DNA of 55,314 nt from an uncultured Lachnospiraceae bacterium (GCA_947167155.1 CAMVHB010000011.1:1-55314), one strand, 5' to 3'; shown: positions 26,417 to 35,419, numbered from the stretch's first letter. The notes: generated by a model not told the origin, from the sequence alone. Numbers and translations are program-made.

Positions 26417-27081
26417 AGCCCTCTCTCCCTGCAAAGCTCCTGAAGCCTTGAAACAACCTCGTCTATAGACATATCTGAAGAATCAAGAAGAACGGCGTCC
26501 TCTGCCTTCACCAGCGGTGCTGTCTCTCGAGTCATGTCGCGCTTGTCTCTTTCCCTGATGTCAGCTTCTATCTTTTTGATATCGCATTCCTCCCCTTTTT
26601 CCGAAAGCTCAAGGAAACGCCTTTTTGCCCGGACAGAAACTGAGGCCGTCAGAAATACCTTTAAGGGAGCGTTCGGGAGTATGACCGTCCCTATATCCCT
26701 GCCATCCATAACAACATCATTCACTTCCGCTGTCCTTCTTTGAAGCCCTGCAAGACACTCTCTGACCGGGGGATAAGCACTGACCTTTGACGCTGTATTT
26801 CCGACCTCTTCGGTCCGAAGGCAGTCCGTAACATCCTTTTCGTTAAGGAGCACACACTGCTTCCCGTCAATGAACTGAAGTCTTACATCCGCTTCGGACA
26901 GCACATTTTTTACTGCCTCTTCATCATCAACATCAACTCCTTTTTCAAGAAGGAAAAGTGCGATTGCCCTGTACATCGCCCCCGTATCAACATATATGAA
27001 GCCCTTTTCTTTTGAAAGGAGCTTTGCTATCGTACTCTTTCCGGCTCCCGCAGGGCCGTCGATCGCTATCTGTTTTCCCAT
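26413..27081 (-). CDS. cmk: Cytidylate kinase Cmk
   Basis: A 222-residue P-loop kinase that phosphorylates CMP and dCMP. The Walker A motif DGPAGAGKST lies at residues 6-15, the YVDTGAMYRA segment at about 30-40, and the VVMDGRDIGTVILP motif near 125; the C-terminal LID region contains RDKRD. Length is standard. The ATG at 27081 follows a weak GGAG. The gene lies between the FAD enzyme and ispH, part of the common clostridial cmk-ispH-rpsA cluster. Confidence 0.97.
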   Translation of the reverse strand: MGKQIAIDGPAGAGKSTIAKLLSKEKGFIYVDTGAMYRAIALFLLEKGVDVDDEEAVKNVLSEADVRLQFIDGKQCVLLNEKDVTDCLRTEEVGNTASKVSAYPPVRECLAGLQRRTAEVNDVVMDGRDIGTVILPNAPLKVFLTASVSVRAKRRFLELSEKGEECDIKKIEADIRERDKRDMTRETAPLVKAEDAVLLDSSDMSIDEVVSRLQELCRERGL

Positions 27082-27096
27082 TGCATGATCTCCTTA

Positions 27097-28350
27097 TTAA
27101 ATTTGGTTACAAAATAAAGCAGTGCTCTTCCCTGCAAGAAAACCTGTCGACCATGCTATCTGCAGATTGAAGCCTCCGGTAAGTGCATCACAGTCAATCA
27201 CTTCTCCGGCAAAAAAAAGTCCTCTTACTATTTTTGACCCCATGGTCTTTGGATCGATCTCTGTGACTTTGATACCACCCCTTGTGATCACGGCTTCATT
27301 ATACCCCCTTTTGCCAAAAACCTTAAATGGAAATGCTTTTAAAAGCCTTATCAGCTCATCACGCTCTTCCTTCGTAAGCTCCGAAAGAATTCTCTCTTTG
27401 GGAATTGAAAGCAGATTGAGGAATACCAAGACCATCGATCGCGGCAAAAGATCTTCAAGAAGCGCTTTTATACTTCTCTTCGGAGAACTTTTTGTTTCCC
27501 TTATTATCCTCTCCTTGAGGTCTTCTTCTGAAAGAGCGATCTTTAAGTCTATCTCTCCCAAAAGTCCTTCCTTGAAAAACTCATCCTTTACGAGAGAGGA
27601 TGCGGAAAGGACCAAGGGACCCGAGACTCCGAAATGAGTAAAGGACATCTCTCCGATCCCGGAAAAAAGAGGCTTTTTATCCCCTGTTGAATAAAGGGAG
27701 AGTCTCACATTTTTCAGCGAAAGCCCCTGCATTTCCTTGCATATCTCGTCGCAGTCAAAGGGGACGAGCGAGGGTGAAAGCGGTGTCACGCTGTGACCTG
27801 CCTTCTTTGAAAAGGTGTAACCGTCGCCTGTTGAGCCGGTCAGGGGATAGGAAAGCCCGCCTGTTGCTACGATGACGGCACTTGCAGATACCTTTTCATT
27901 ATCCTCTTTTACTATCCCCTTTACCGCCCCGTCTTCTATCCAAAGGTCTTTTACTTCTTCATTCAGCCTTACCGTAACTCCCCTCTTCTGAAGGGCTTTG
28001 GACAGCGCCTTTATGACGTCGGAAGACTTGTCCGACAAAGGAAATGCCCTCTTTCCTCTTTCTATCTTTGTCTTCGTCCCGTTTTCCTCAAGAAAAGAGA
28101 TCATGTCATTGTTTGAAAAAGCGGCAAAGGCAGAATACAAAAAACGGGGATTCCTTGGAATGTTTTCCAAAAATTCCTGCATATCAGCGGCATTGGTGAA
28201 ATTGCATCTTCCCTTTCCGGTGATATACAGCTTTTTCCCAAGTTTTTCGTTTTTTTCGAAAACAACGGCAGTACCCCCGGCAAGGGCAGCAGAATATGCC
28301 GCCATCATGCCGGCGGCACCGCCGCCGATTATAATAATTTCATTCTTCAT
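27097..28350 (-). CDS. BaiN/YhiN-family FAD-dependent oxidoreductase
   Basis: A 417-residue flavoprotein (HI0933/YhiN family, also annotated as aminoacetone oxidase family). The dinucleotide-binding motif IIIIGGGAAGMMAA is at the N-terminus, KLYITGKGRCNFTN near residue 45, ATGGLSYPLTGSTGDGY near 165, and the C-terminal FAD segment GLFFAGEVIDCDALTGGFNLQIA near 385. BaiN members reduce bile-acid intermediates, but most of the family has no proven substrate, so that role should not be assumed. It lies 16 bases after pnp and before cmk. Confidence 0.9.
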   Translation of the reverse strand: MKNEIIIIGGGAAGMMAAYSAALAGGTAVVFEKNEKLGKKLYITGKGRCNFTNAADMQEFLENIPRNPRFLYSAFAAFSNNDMISFLEENGTKTKIERGKRAFPLSDKSSDVIKALSKALQKRGVTVRLNEEVKDLWIEDGAVKGIVKEDNEKVSASAVIVATGGLSYPLTGSTGDGYTFSKKAGHSVTPLSPSLVPFDCDEICKEMQGLSLKNVRLSLYSTGDKKPLFSGIGEMSFTHFGVSGPLVLSASSLVKDEFFKEGLLGEIDLKIALSEEDLKERIIRETKSSPKRSIKALLEDLLPRSMVLVFLNLLSIPKERILSELTKEERDELIRLLKAFPFKVFGKRGYNEAVITRGGIKVTEIDPKTMGSKIVRGLFFAGEVIDCDALTGGFNLQIAWSTGFLAGKSTALFCNQI

Positions 28351-28366
28351 CCGTAAAAAAGTTGTC

Positions 28367-30457
28367 TCAGCCCTGAGGACAGTCTTTGATGGAGAAGCCT
28401 ATCCTTCCCATGCGGTCCTTGCCGAGGCATACCACCTTTACAGTATCACCGAGAGTAAGAACGTCTTCTACCCTGTCTATCCTCTCATTAGCCACCTTGC
28501 TGATATGAACGAGTCCCTCCTTGCCGGGAGCGAATTCTACAAAGGCACCGAATTCCTTTATAGAAACCACCTTTCCGGTAAATATCTGACCTTTCTCAAA
28601 CTCGGTGGTAATGATCTTGATCATATTGATCGCGCGGTCCATCTCCGCCATATCGGTGCCGCAGACATCCACGGAACCATCCTCCTCGATGTCTATCGTG
28701 CAGCCTGTACGCGCGATTATCTCGTTTATGGTCTTTCCTCTCTGACCTACCACATCGCCGATCTTCTCCGGATCGATCCTGATCTGGATGATCTTCGGCG
28801 CATACTTTGAAACCTCGCTGCGAGGCTCTGCAATCGCCTTTGTCATACAATTGTCCATGATGAAAAGCCTTGCCTCATGAGCGCGCTTGATGGCATTCTC
28901 AACGATCTCTCTTGTAAGTCCGTGTATCTTGATATCCATCTGGATCGCGGTAATGCCCTCACGGGTTCCTGTAACCTTGAAATCCATGTCTCCGAAGAAA
29001 TCTTCAAGTCCCTGGATATCCGTAAGAAGCCTGTAATCGGAATCGACATCACCGGTCACAAGACCGCAGGAAATTCCGGCAACCATCTTCTTGATGGGAA
29101 CACCCGCAGCCATAAGAGCCATACATGAAGCGCAGGTGGAAGCCATAGAGGTTGATCCGTTTGACTCAAAGGTCTCCGATACCGCGCGTATTGAATAAGG
29201 GAACTCCTCCTTGGAAGGAATCACCGGGAGCAGGGCACGTTCAGCAAGGGCGCCATGTCCTATCTCTCTTCTTCCGGGACCTCTCGAGGGCTTTGTCTCA
29301 CCAACCGAGTAGGAAGGGAAATTGTACTGATGTATGTATCTCTTTTCAGTGATATTGGGATCCAGTCCTTCTACCCTCTGAGCCTCGGAAAGGGGTGCAA
29401 GTGTGACTATGTCGCAGATCTGTGTCTGTCCTCTTGTAAACATTGCGCTTCCGTGAACTCTTGGAATAAGATCGACCTCGGCAGAAAGCGGTCTGATCTG
29501 ATCCATTGCTCTTCCATCGGGACGCTTACCGTCCTTTAAGATCATCTTCCTGACCGTCTTTTTCTGATAATCATAAACAGCATCGGGAAGAAGATTGAGC
29601 CATTCTTCATTATCCTTGAAGGCTTCGGCAAGGCGATCCGTTATCTTCATGATGTTTTCTTCACGAAGCTGCTTCTCGTCCGTAAATACAGCCGCTTCCA
29701 TCTCGTCCGAAGGAACGAGTTCCTTCATCTTCGCATAAAGATCCTCGGGGATCACGTGATGCTCATATTCATGCTTTTTCTTGCCGCATTCCTTTACGAT
29801 ACCGTCAATGAAATCTATAATAGTGCCGTTTATCTCATGAGCCTTGTAAATAGCGTTTATCATTACATCATCAGGTATTTCGTTGGCACCGGCTTCGATC
29901 ATGATGACCTTTTCCCGTGTGGATGCTACTGTAAGCTTCAAGTCTCCTCTGTCCCAATCGGCCTGAGAAGGATTGACGATGAGCTCACCATTTATCATAC
30001 CAAGCTGAGTCATCGCAACGGGACCGTCAAAAGGAATATCAGAAATGGTCGTAGCAATGGCAGCGCCATTCATGGCTACTAGCTCCGGACGGCAGTCAGG
30101 ATCGACTGAAAGCACGAGATTGTCAAGGGTGACATCATTCCTGTAATCCTTTGGAAAAAGCGGTCTCATAGGGCGATCAATAACGCGCGAAGTAAGAACC
30201 GCATTCTCCGAAGCCTTGCCTTCCCTCTTGTTGAAGCCACCGGGCATCTTTCCGACAGCATACATTTTCTCTTCAAAATCTACAGAAAGAGGAAAGAAAT
30301 CAATCCCCTCCCTGGGCTTTTCCGAGGCAGTCGCGGTAGCAAGTACCGTTGTTTCTCCATAGCTTATGAGAACAGCTCCGTTTGCCTGAGCGGCCACCTT
30401 TCCAACAGATACGCAAAGCTTCCTGCCGCCAAGTTCCATTTCAAATTTCTTTTCCAT
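28367..30457 (-). CDS. pnp: Polyribonucleotide nucleotidyltransferase (PNPase)
   Basis: A 696-residue 3'-to-5' phosphorolytic exoribonuclease. It has two RNase PH domains (about 10-220 and 300-530) joined by a helical linker, then a KH domain (about 550-610, with VVGQRGKTINEI) and an S1 domain (about 615-690, with KEFGAFVEFAPGKEGLVHIS). The second RNase PH domain carries the FTRGQTQ and MDFKVTGT motifs. The ATG at 30457 has AGGAGA upstream, with no alternative near. It follows rpsO, as in many bacteria, across a 115-base gap with a hairpin. Confidence 0.98.
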   Translation of the reverse strand: MEKKFEMELGGRKLCVSVGKVAAQANGAVLISYGETTVLATATASEKPREGIDFFPLSVDFEEKMYAVGKMPGGFNKREGKASENAVLTSRVIDRPMRPLFPKDYRNDVTLDNLVLSVDPDCRPELVAMNGAAIATTISDIPFDGPVAMTQLGMINGELIVNPSQADWDRGDLKLTVASTREKVIMIEAGANEIPDDVMINAIYKAHEINGTIIDFIDGIVKECGKKKHEYEHHVIPEDLYAKMKELVPSDEMEAAVFTDEKQLREENIMKITDRLAEAFKDNEEWLNLLPDAVYDYQKKTVRKMILKDGKRPDGRAMDQIRPLSAEVDLIPRVHGSAMFTRGQTQICDIVTLAPLSEAQRVEGLDPNITEKRYIHQYNFPSYSVGETKPSRGPGRREIGHGALAERALLPVIPSKEEFPYSIRAVSETFESNGSTSMASTCASCMALMAAGVPIKKMVAGISCGLVTGDVDSDYRLLTDIQGLEDFFGDMDFKVTGTREGITAIQMDIKIHGLTREIVENAIKRAHEARLFIMDNCMTKAIAEPRSEVSKYAPKIIQIRIDPEKIGDVVGQRGKTINEIIARTGCTIDIEEDGSVDVCGTDMAEMDRAINMIKIITTEFEKGQIFTGKVVSIKEFGAFVEFAPGKEGLVHISKVANERIDRVEDVLTLGDTVKVVCLGKDRMGRIGFSIKDCPQG

Positions 30458-30533
30458 TCGTCTTCTCCTATCGACTTCTTCCAAAAAACTTCTTTTTTCT
30501 ACCAAAAACAAAAATCTCTTGTCATAACATTAA

Positions 30534-30559
30534 ACAGGGCGGATAAAAACCCGCCCTGT
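30534..30559 (-). terminator. Hairpin between rpsO and pnp (partial terminator or processing site)
   Basis: A 9-bp stem (30534-30542 with 30551-30559), GC-rich, with an 8-base loop, starts 14 bases after the rpsO stop. On the minus strand it is followed by TTAATGTTATG, only a modest T-rich tract. It may give partial termination between rpsO and pnp, or protect or process the mRNA, as known for rpsO-pnp in E. coli. Confidence 0.6.
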
Positions 30560-30572
30560 GAAAAGACAATGA

Positions 30573-30839
30573 TTACTTTCTGAGACCAAGCCGCTCAATG
30601 AGAGAACGATAACGCTCGATATCCTTGTTCTTGAGATATCCGAGAAGGTTCCTTCTCTTTCCGACCATCTTCAGAAGTCCTCTTCTTGAATGATGATCCT
30701 TGGGGTTGACCTTCAGATGCTCTGTCAATTCCGCTATACGCGCGGTAAGGACAGCTACCTGTACCTCGGGTGAACCCGTGTCTCCCTCAGTCCTGGCATA
30801 CTCTTTGATGATTCCCTGCTTTTTTTCATGTGCGATCAT
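30573..30839 (-). CDS. rpsO: 30S ribosomal protein S15
   Basis: An 88-residue primary 16S rRNA-binding protein. The family signatures TGSPEVQVA (residues 21-29), [19 protein letters not shown] (near 40-58) and RRNLLGYLK are all present, and the length is exactly that of the family. The ATG at 30839 has AAGGAG upstream. An in-frame extension of 42 codons upstream is untranslated leader. S15 commonly represses its own mRNA by binding leader structure, and the leader here contains several stem-loops. Confidence 0.98.
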   Translation of the reverse strand: MIAHEKKQGIIKEYARTEGDTGSPEVQVAVLTARIAELTEHLKVNPKDHHSRRGLLKMVGKRRNLLGYLKNKDIERYRSLIERLGLRK

Positions 30840-30920
30840 TTTTTTCTCCTTTTCAAATAATAATCTGCATCCAAAGCCAAGCCTTTGGTCGGAGTGTCCA
30901 AAAACCGAGCCCCGGACAAA

Positions 30921-30953
30921 CGAAAAGCGCGCTTGTTTCAAAAACGCGCTTTC
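30921..30953 (-). terminator. Stem-loop upstream of rpsO: terminator of the NlpC/P60 gene or part of an rpsO leader
   Basis: A 10-bp stem with one bulged base (CGAAA(A)GCGCG with CGCGCTTTCG) encloses a 12-base A/T-rich loop. On the minus strand it is followed by TTTG and GC-rich sequence, so it resembles an imperfect intrinsic terminator 54 bases after the NlpC/P60 stop. It also overlaps the expected start of the rpsO transcript. Confidence 0.45.
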
Positions 30954-30955
30954 GT

Positions 30956-30984
30956 ATAGTATCATATAGATCTTACAAAGTAAA
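30956..30984 (-). promoter_or_regulatory. Possible sigma-A-type promoter for rpsO
   Basis: On the minus strand, TTTACT at 30984-30979, a 17-base spacer, and TACTAT at 30961-30956. Each box matches four of six consensus positions. The predicted transcript would start near 30949 and give a leader of about 110 bases before the rpsO ATG. Confidence 0.35.
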
Positions 30985-31006
30985 GCATATTTGTAATACT
31001 ACGCTG

Positions 31007-32152
31007 TCAATCATCAAGAAGCCTTACGACCGCTACGGGAGTGCTCATATAAGCTGAAGAGATTATGATCCCGACGCGCGGAGAGCTTGCATGAATGACC
31101 TGACCGTTTCCGATATAGATGGCCACATGGCTGATCCTGCTTCCGCCATAGAAGAAGAGATCTCCGGGCTTTGCCTGCGAAGCCTTGATCCTGGTGCCGC
31201 ACTGCGCCTGCGCACCGGAGTAATGAGGAAGCGACACTCCGTATCTTTCATATACCCTCATTGTAAAACCTGAGCAGTCGATTCCCTTTGTAAGCGAGGT
31301 CCCACCCCAGACATAAGGATTTCCGAGAAATCTCATGGCATAGTTCACAAGGTCCGCCCTGACATCCGATACTCCTTCACCATACCTGGCTTCGGTGATC
31401 GTGATAGCGTGGGTCAGTATCTTTTTGATCTCAACATAATCCTTTGAAACATAAGCATCGCCGCCGTTGTAATCGATCCTGGCAAAGCCATTCTCTTCGC
31501 CTACATAGATAAGTTCGGAATCCTTCGCTGCCGTACCGATCTTTTCAGATGTGGCTGAGGGCTCCTTCCTGACATTTACAGCAGAGGCAGTAATCCTTGC
31601 GACAGTCTGGACAGCGTCCTTTGCTGCATTAAGAGCCTCTTCTCCAGCATAGAGATATTCAGACTTGACATAGCCTTCTACCTCGCCGGATTTGATCTTT
31701 GTGAAGCCGTTCTCCTCTCCGAGTATTTCACAGGCGTTGTTTTTTCTGAGCTTTCCTACGATAGAACCGTCTGTAGAGGGAGTCTTTCTGATATTAAGAT
31801 TTCCCTCGGAAACCTTGCATATTCCAAGGTTTGTATAGCCGAAGGCTGAAGGATCAAAAACCCCGGTAATACTTGAATCGCTCGCTCCTGCACTTAAAAG
31901 CCCTTCACCTGAAACATTTTCCTGCTCATCATAATCTGAAAGACCCAAAGAAGCATAGACACTTGCACCCGCAGACAAAGAAGCGGTCTTCGAAAACTCA
32001 TCATACTGTGCAGTTTCATTATTTTTTTCAACTCCCGAAGCCCTAAGACCAACGGCACCGACGGAAGAAAAGACAGAGACTGAAACAAGCAGACCGGCTG
32101 CAATAGACAGATTTGCGACTCCTTTTTTATTTAATTTTGAAAAAAAAGACAT
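31007..32152 (-). CDS. Secreted SH3-domain NlpC/P60 peptidoglycan hydrolase
   Basis: A 381-residue exported protein. Residues 1-38 look like a signal peptide (basic start, hydrophobic core). Two bacterial SH3 domains follow at about 110-172 and 185-245, each with an NIRKTPS- or NVRKEPS-type motif and a YV-containing end. The C-terminal NlpC/P60 domain starts near 270 with the catalytic cysteine Cys293 in DCSGFTM and His342 in SHVAIYIG. Such enzymes cut gamma-D-Glu-diamino acid bonds in stem peptides. The gene has its own strong promoter at 32202-32231. The ribosome binding site is weak (GGGGA). Confidence 0.94.
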   Translation of the reverse strand: MSFFSKLNKKGVANLSIAAGLLVSVSVFSSVGAVGLRASGVEKNNETAQYDEFSKTASLSAGASVYASLGLSDYDEQENVSGEGLLSAGASDSSITGVFDPSAFGYTNLGICKVSEGNLNIRKTPSTDGSIVGKLRKNNACEILGEENGFTKIKSGEVEGYVKSEYLYAGEEALNAAKDAVQTVARITASAVNVRKEPSATSEKIGTAAKDSELIYVGEENGFARIDYNGGDAYVSKDYVEIKKILTHAITITEARYGEGVSDVRADLVNYAMRFLGNPYVWGGTSLTKGIDCSGFTMRVYERYGVSLPHYSGAQAQCGTRIKASQAKPGDLFFYGGSRISHVAIYIGNGQVIHASSPRVGIIISSAYMSTPVAVVRLLDD

Positions 32153-32201
32153 ATTTTGGATTTCCCCGTATCTGAAAAAGAATTGTCAAAACACCTTCGC
32201 T

Positions 32202-32231
32202 AATATATCATCTTTTATTAATATCTGTCAA
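32202..32231 (-). promoter_or_regulatory. Strong sigma-A-type promoter for the NlpC/P60 gene
   Basis: On the minus strand, a perfect TTGACA at 32231-32226, an 18-base spacer, and TATATT at 32207-32202. It overlaps the last codons of the YfhO-family gene and lies about 50 bases upstream of the NlpC/P60 ATG. Confidence 0.72.
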
Positions 32232-34691
32232 CACTTCTGTAATACTTTTGTAACTTTTTCTCCTGTCGTAAAGAAAAAGGATCAGTGTTATTACAATCCC
32301 GCATATCGTGCATATCATAGCGTAATTGAACCCGTAAGGTCTGAATACGAGACGTATCTCGTGCTCTCCCGAAGAGACCGGCACTGCCATGAAGCCAAAA
32401 TCAACTTTCTCAACAACAGTCTCTTCTCCATCCACATATGCTCTGAAGCCTTTATCATAAGGGATAGAGAAAAAAACGAGATTCTTTCTGTTTAGAAAGA
32501 TTTTTGCGGTATAGCCTTCAGGGTCATAGGAAAACTCGCTGCATGCCGATTCGGAGCGCCTCTTGCACTCTGACTTGAACTCCGAGTCATCCAGCGCAAG
32601 CCACCTCTCCTGACTGTCGTGCGCCAACAGATCGCCGTATTTTTCAGCCTGCTCGTCAGAAAGGATCAGATCCTTCACAAGAAGGCTGTCAGCCTTCAGG
32701 AGATTGTACTGCTTCAGCTCGCTCTTATTATCATCAGGATAGAGTATCTCCCTGATCTCACTCTCTCGCACGAAGGATTCAAAGGTAAAGCCCATAGGTA
32801 TGAAATATTTGTTCTCATAGATCGAGAACCCGTCATTATCGCCCTGATATTCAAAAAATCTCGGGATTGAGTCCTCCTTCGAATCCGTATCTGTCCTCAT
32901 TCCGTCCTCTCCGGTATTTCCGGTATCAGGCTCCCTTATTATTCTTGGTGCGTTTTCCTCAAAGGAAAGATTTCTGTAAAGATAATATCTGGTTGAAAGT
33001 AATGCCCGAAGCCCTTTCTCATCCCTGTCAATATGAGAGGTCATCATCCTCTCAGTCTGAAGATTCTTGAATACCGAAAAGACTGAAGGTGCAGGAGTAG
33101 AGATAAAGGCCTCTGAGGGAGCGTACCCCCAGACTATAGGTCTGTTTGATGCATCGTCCTCAACCCTGCAGAAGGCTGTCGTATCAAGCCCCGGGTCATC
33201 ATTTAAGACATGCTCCCTGAAGTTTTTCGATATGATAGGAGAAGTCATCTGAAAGCCCGCGAACAAAACTGTTCCGGTTGAAAAGGCGCAAAAACAGGAA
33301 AGAAGAACCACAAGAAGCCTCGACGATGGATGCAGAAAGACGATGAAAAGAAGCATTAATGCCCCAATGACCGAGGATATTATGATGTAAAGATAAAAAT
33401 TATCCGAGATTATGGAAACCGAGGAAAAGAGCACCGTCATCACAAGTACAAAAACAGCCCCTTTTCTAAGAGCATTCTCTGTCCTCCTTGAATTTCTTGT
33501 CCCGTAATAGCAGTAGACCTCCTCGTAAGCCTTTGCAGACATTGCTGCAAGGATCAGAGTGAACATATAGAACCATCTGGCAAAATAATCATTATTGAAG
33601 GCGGAAAAGGCCGCATTCAGACCGGAAACAAGCGAAAAGACCAAAAGGACAAGAAAGGTCCTCCCCAGCCAATCCTTTTTCCATTTACCTTTTTTTAGCG
33701 CGAAAAAGGCTATCACGCCCGATATCGATATAAGCGGAAGATAAAGGCTCATGGATGACCAGTCATACTCGCCGTTATAGAAGAAACTCTGGTAACCCAT
33801 CTGCTCGGGTATGAAGAATAATGACTTGAATATAGCCCAGATGGTGGTGGAATTTGAAAATGCAAAGATGGACTCTCCCGCCACGTTCTTTCCTATCCTT
33901 GTGTTCCCGAAAAGCCCCTGAAGAGCGCATATTATTATGACTGCAGCTATCATGACGCCTACTATTCCCGTGAAAGCTGCAAGAAGAAAGCGCTTCAGAT
34001 TCGTCCTTCTCCTCTCCTTTTCCTTTTCGCTCCTCCATTTTGAGCGAAGATCCCATGGTCTGAAATACCTTGTGAAATAGTATATCAGGAAAAAGATGAC
34101 CTGCCCGTAGAAGGAATAAAGGCTGATGGACGAAAGAAGGGCAGTCATTATTATAAAGCCCGTCTTCTTACCCTCTTTCATCAGTCTGTCAAAGGAAAGA
34201 AGGTACACCGGGAAAAAGGCAGTGATGTCGTGGAAGGACGAAAAGACTATGTTCAGGGACTGAAAACCTGAAAAAGAATAAATAAGCGCTCCAAACAGAG
34301 CCATTCTCCTGGTCTTTACCACAGTACGAAGCCACGCATAGGAGGTCATGGTCGCAGTAGCGTAGCGAAACGCCATCAGAAGCGGAAGAAGATAAGGTAT
34401 CCATTCATTGGGAAAAGGAAGAAGGAGCATCAGAAACGGACTTACCGCATAGCTCCCCAAAGAACCAACGAGAGTCCCGCCCCACTCAAGCAAAGGATTC
34501 CAAAAAAGATAGCCCTCCTTTATAGCACGGTGGACATAAGTATAGAACTCTATGGATTGATAATTGTAATCGCCATAATAATAAAAGAAGCCGCCTCTCA
34601 TGATAAGAGCCGGCAACAAGGCCGCTGTAAAAAGTATAAAGCCGAGCAGAAAAGCGAAAAGGCAGTCATGCCTCTTAAAAAAAACTTTCAT
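32208..34691 (-). CDS. YfhO-family membrane protein (GT-C-like)
   Basis: An 827-residue polytopic protein with about a dozen hydrophobic segments in the first 480 residues, a large extracytosolic region at about 490-770, and a last transmembrane helix near 790-812. The first outer loop contains acidic residues and aromatic clusters (GDYNYQSIEFY) as in GT-C glycosyltransferases; the FRAYVDGEE motif near residue 755 is typical of YfhO. In B. subtilis YfhO is linked to lipoteichoic acid glycosylation, so transfer of sugar from a lipid carrier to a surface polymer is plausible. The ATG at 34691 lies two bases after the MltG-like gene stop; the earlier in-frame TTG is less likely. Confidence 0.85.
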   Translation of the reverse strand: MKVFFKRHDCLFAFLLGFILFTAALLPALIMRGGFFYYYGDYNYQSIEFYTYVHRAIKEGYLFWNPLLEWGGTLVGSLGSYAVSPFLMLLLPFPNEWIPYLLPLLMAFRYATATMTSYAWLRTVVKTRRMALFGALIYSFSGFQSLNIVFSSFHDITAFFPVYLLSFDRLMKEGKKTGFIIMTALLSSISLYSFYGQVIFFLIYYFTRYFRPWDLRSKWRSEKEKERRRTNLKRFLLAAFTGIVGVMIAAVIIICALQGLFGNTRIGKNVAGESIFAFSNSTTIWAIFKSLFFIPEQMGYQSFFYNGEYDWSSMSLYLPLISISGVIAFFALKKGKWKKDWLGRTFLVLLVFSLVSGLNAAFSAFNNDYFARWFYMFTLILAAMSAKAYEEVYCYYGTRNSRRTENALRKGAVFVLVMTVLFSSVSIISDNFYLYIIISSVIGALMLLFIVFLHPSSRLLVVLLSCFCAFSTGTVLFAGFQMTSPIISKNFREHVLNDDPGLDTTAFCRVEDDASNRPIVWGYAPSEAFISTPAPSVFSVFKNLQTERMMTSHIDRDEKGLRALLSTRYYLYRNLSFEENAPRIIREPDTGNTGEDGMRTDTDSKEDSIPRFFEYQGDNDGFSIYENKYFIPMGFTFESFVRESEIREILYPDDNKSELKQYNLLKADSLLVKDLILSDEQAEKYGDLLAHDSQERWLALDDSEFKSECKRRSESACSEFSYDPEGYTAKIFLNRKNLVFFSIPYDKGFRAYVDGEETVVEKVDFGFMAVPVSSGEHEIRLVFRPYGFNYAMICTICGIVITLILFLYDRRKSYKSITEVLTDINKR

Positions 34692-34693
34692 GA

Positions 34694-35419
34694 TCAAAGA
34701 TTGGTAATCGCGTGTGCTATGGTCTCATACGAAGCATTGGGTGATATCCAATAGGTTCCGGTCTGAATATTGTAGTCATAGCCGTTTGCTTCAAGAAATT
34801 TGTTGAATCCCGCAGGATCGTCTATAATCCCTGCCCTGTAAAGGCTCTGGCTGACGCTCAGTGAAGTTTCCTGCGGAGAGATCGTTATGCTCCTTAAGCC
34901 GGGACCATCCGAGTCTGCATTTTGGGGCGGATTGTCAGGAATTTCAGGCTCTGCAGGCACTGCCGGGGTGGAAGGTTCCTCTGAAGGTGCCGGCTCCGAA
35001 GGCTGCGGCGCTGGTTGAGCAGGCTCCTCAGCAGCCGGTGCAACCGGTGACGGGGCAGGCTCATTTGAAGGTTCAACCGGGTCAACGGCAGAAGAAGGCG
35101 AACTCTGCTGTTCTGCTGAATTCAAGGGAACCGCGGAAGAATCCGCTGAAGCAGGGCTTTCAGCCGAAGAAGCCGATGAAGCAGAAGCCGATGAAGCAGA
35201 TGACGATGAAGCAGATGACGATGCTGAGGACGACGAAGATGCTGAATTCTCAGAAGTGATCCTCCTGTCACTTGTCTCTGACATTCCAAGGAGGGTCGCT
35301 CTGGCCTTTATCTCCTCATCTGAAAGTGAAGGCTTGTAAAAAAGAAGTCCAAAGGCAAAAAGAAGAGCTGTCACAAGTATGCCAAGCCCGAGGCCCCGCG
35401 AAAAGTACTTTCTCTTCAT
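34694..35419 (-). CDS. Membrane-anchored protein with Ser/Ala repeat linker and MltG/YceG-like terminal domain
   Basis: A 241-residue protein. A basic start and one transmembrane segment (about 10-28) are followed by a short DEEIKARA-containing helix, then a low-complexity linker at about 55-165, first Ser/Ala-rich, then Pro/Glu/Ala-rich. The last ~70 residues (SQSLYRAGIIDDPAGFNKFL and the GTYWISPNASYETIA segment) resemble the LysM-like part of the YceG/MltG endolytic transglycosylase family. The catalytic region of MltG is absent, so it is unlikely to be an active transglycosylase. It overlaps the DUF6115 stop (ATGA). Confidence 0.65.
   Translation of the reverse strand: MKRKYFSRGLGLGILVTALLFAFGLLFYKPSLSDEEIKARATLLGMSETSDRRITSENSASSSSSASSSASSSSASSASASSASSAESPASADSSAVPLNSAEQQSSPSSAVDPVEPSNEPAPSPVAPAAEEPAQPAPQPSEPAPSEEPSTPAVPAEPEIPDNPPQNADSDGPGLRSITISPQETSLSVSQSLYRAGIIDDPAGFNKFLEANGYDYNIQTGTYWISPNASYETIAHAITNL
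35172..35246. repeat. Period-15 tandem repeat encoding the Ser/Ala linker
   Basis: Five consecutive 15-base units (starting 35172, 35187, 35202, 35217 and 35232) share a GCCGATGAAGCAGAT-like pattern; the first three are nearly identical and the last two have diverged. They encode Ser/Ala-rich protein on the minus strand, and since the period is a multiple of three, copy-number change would keep the frame. Confidence 0.8.

Noticed and set aside
27097-28350. Bile-acid reductase BaiN as a firm function.
   Set aside because: The family is broad and mostly uncharacterised, and no other bai genes are nearby.
30840-30965. In-frame 42-codon extension of rpsO.
   Set aside because: S15 is 88 residues in nearly all bacteria, the ATG at 30839 has AAGGAG, and the extension covers leader stem-loops.
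35172-35246. CRISPR-like or other repeat array.
   Set aside because: Units are contiguous, 15 bases, coding, and without spacers.
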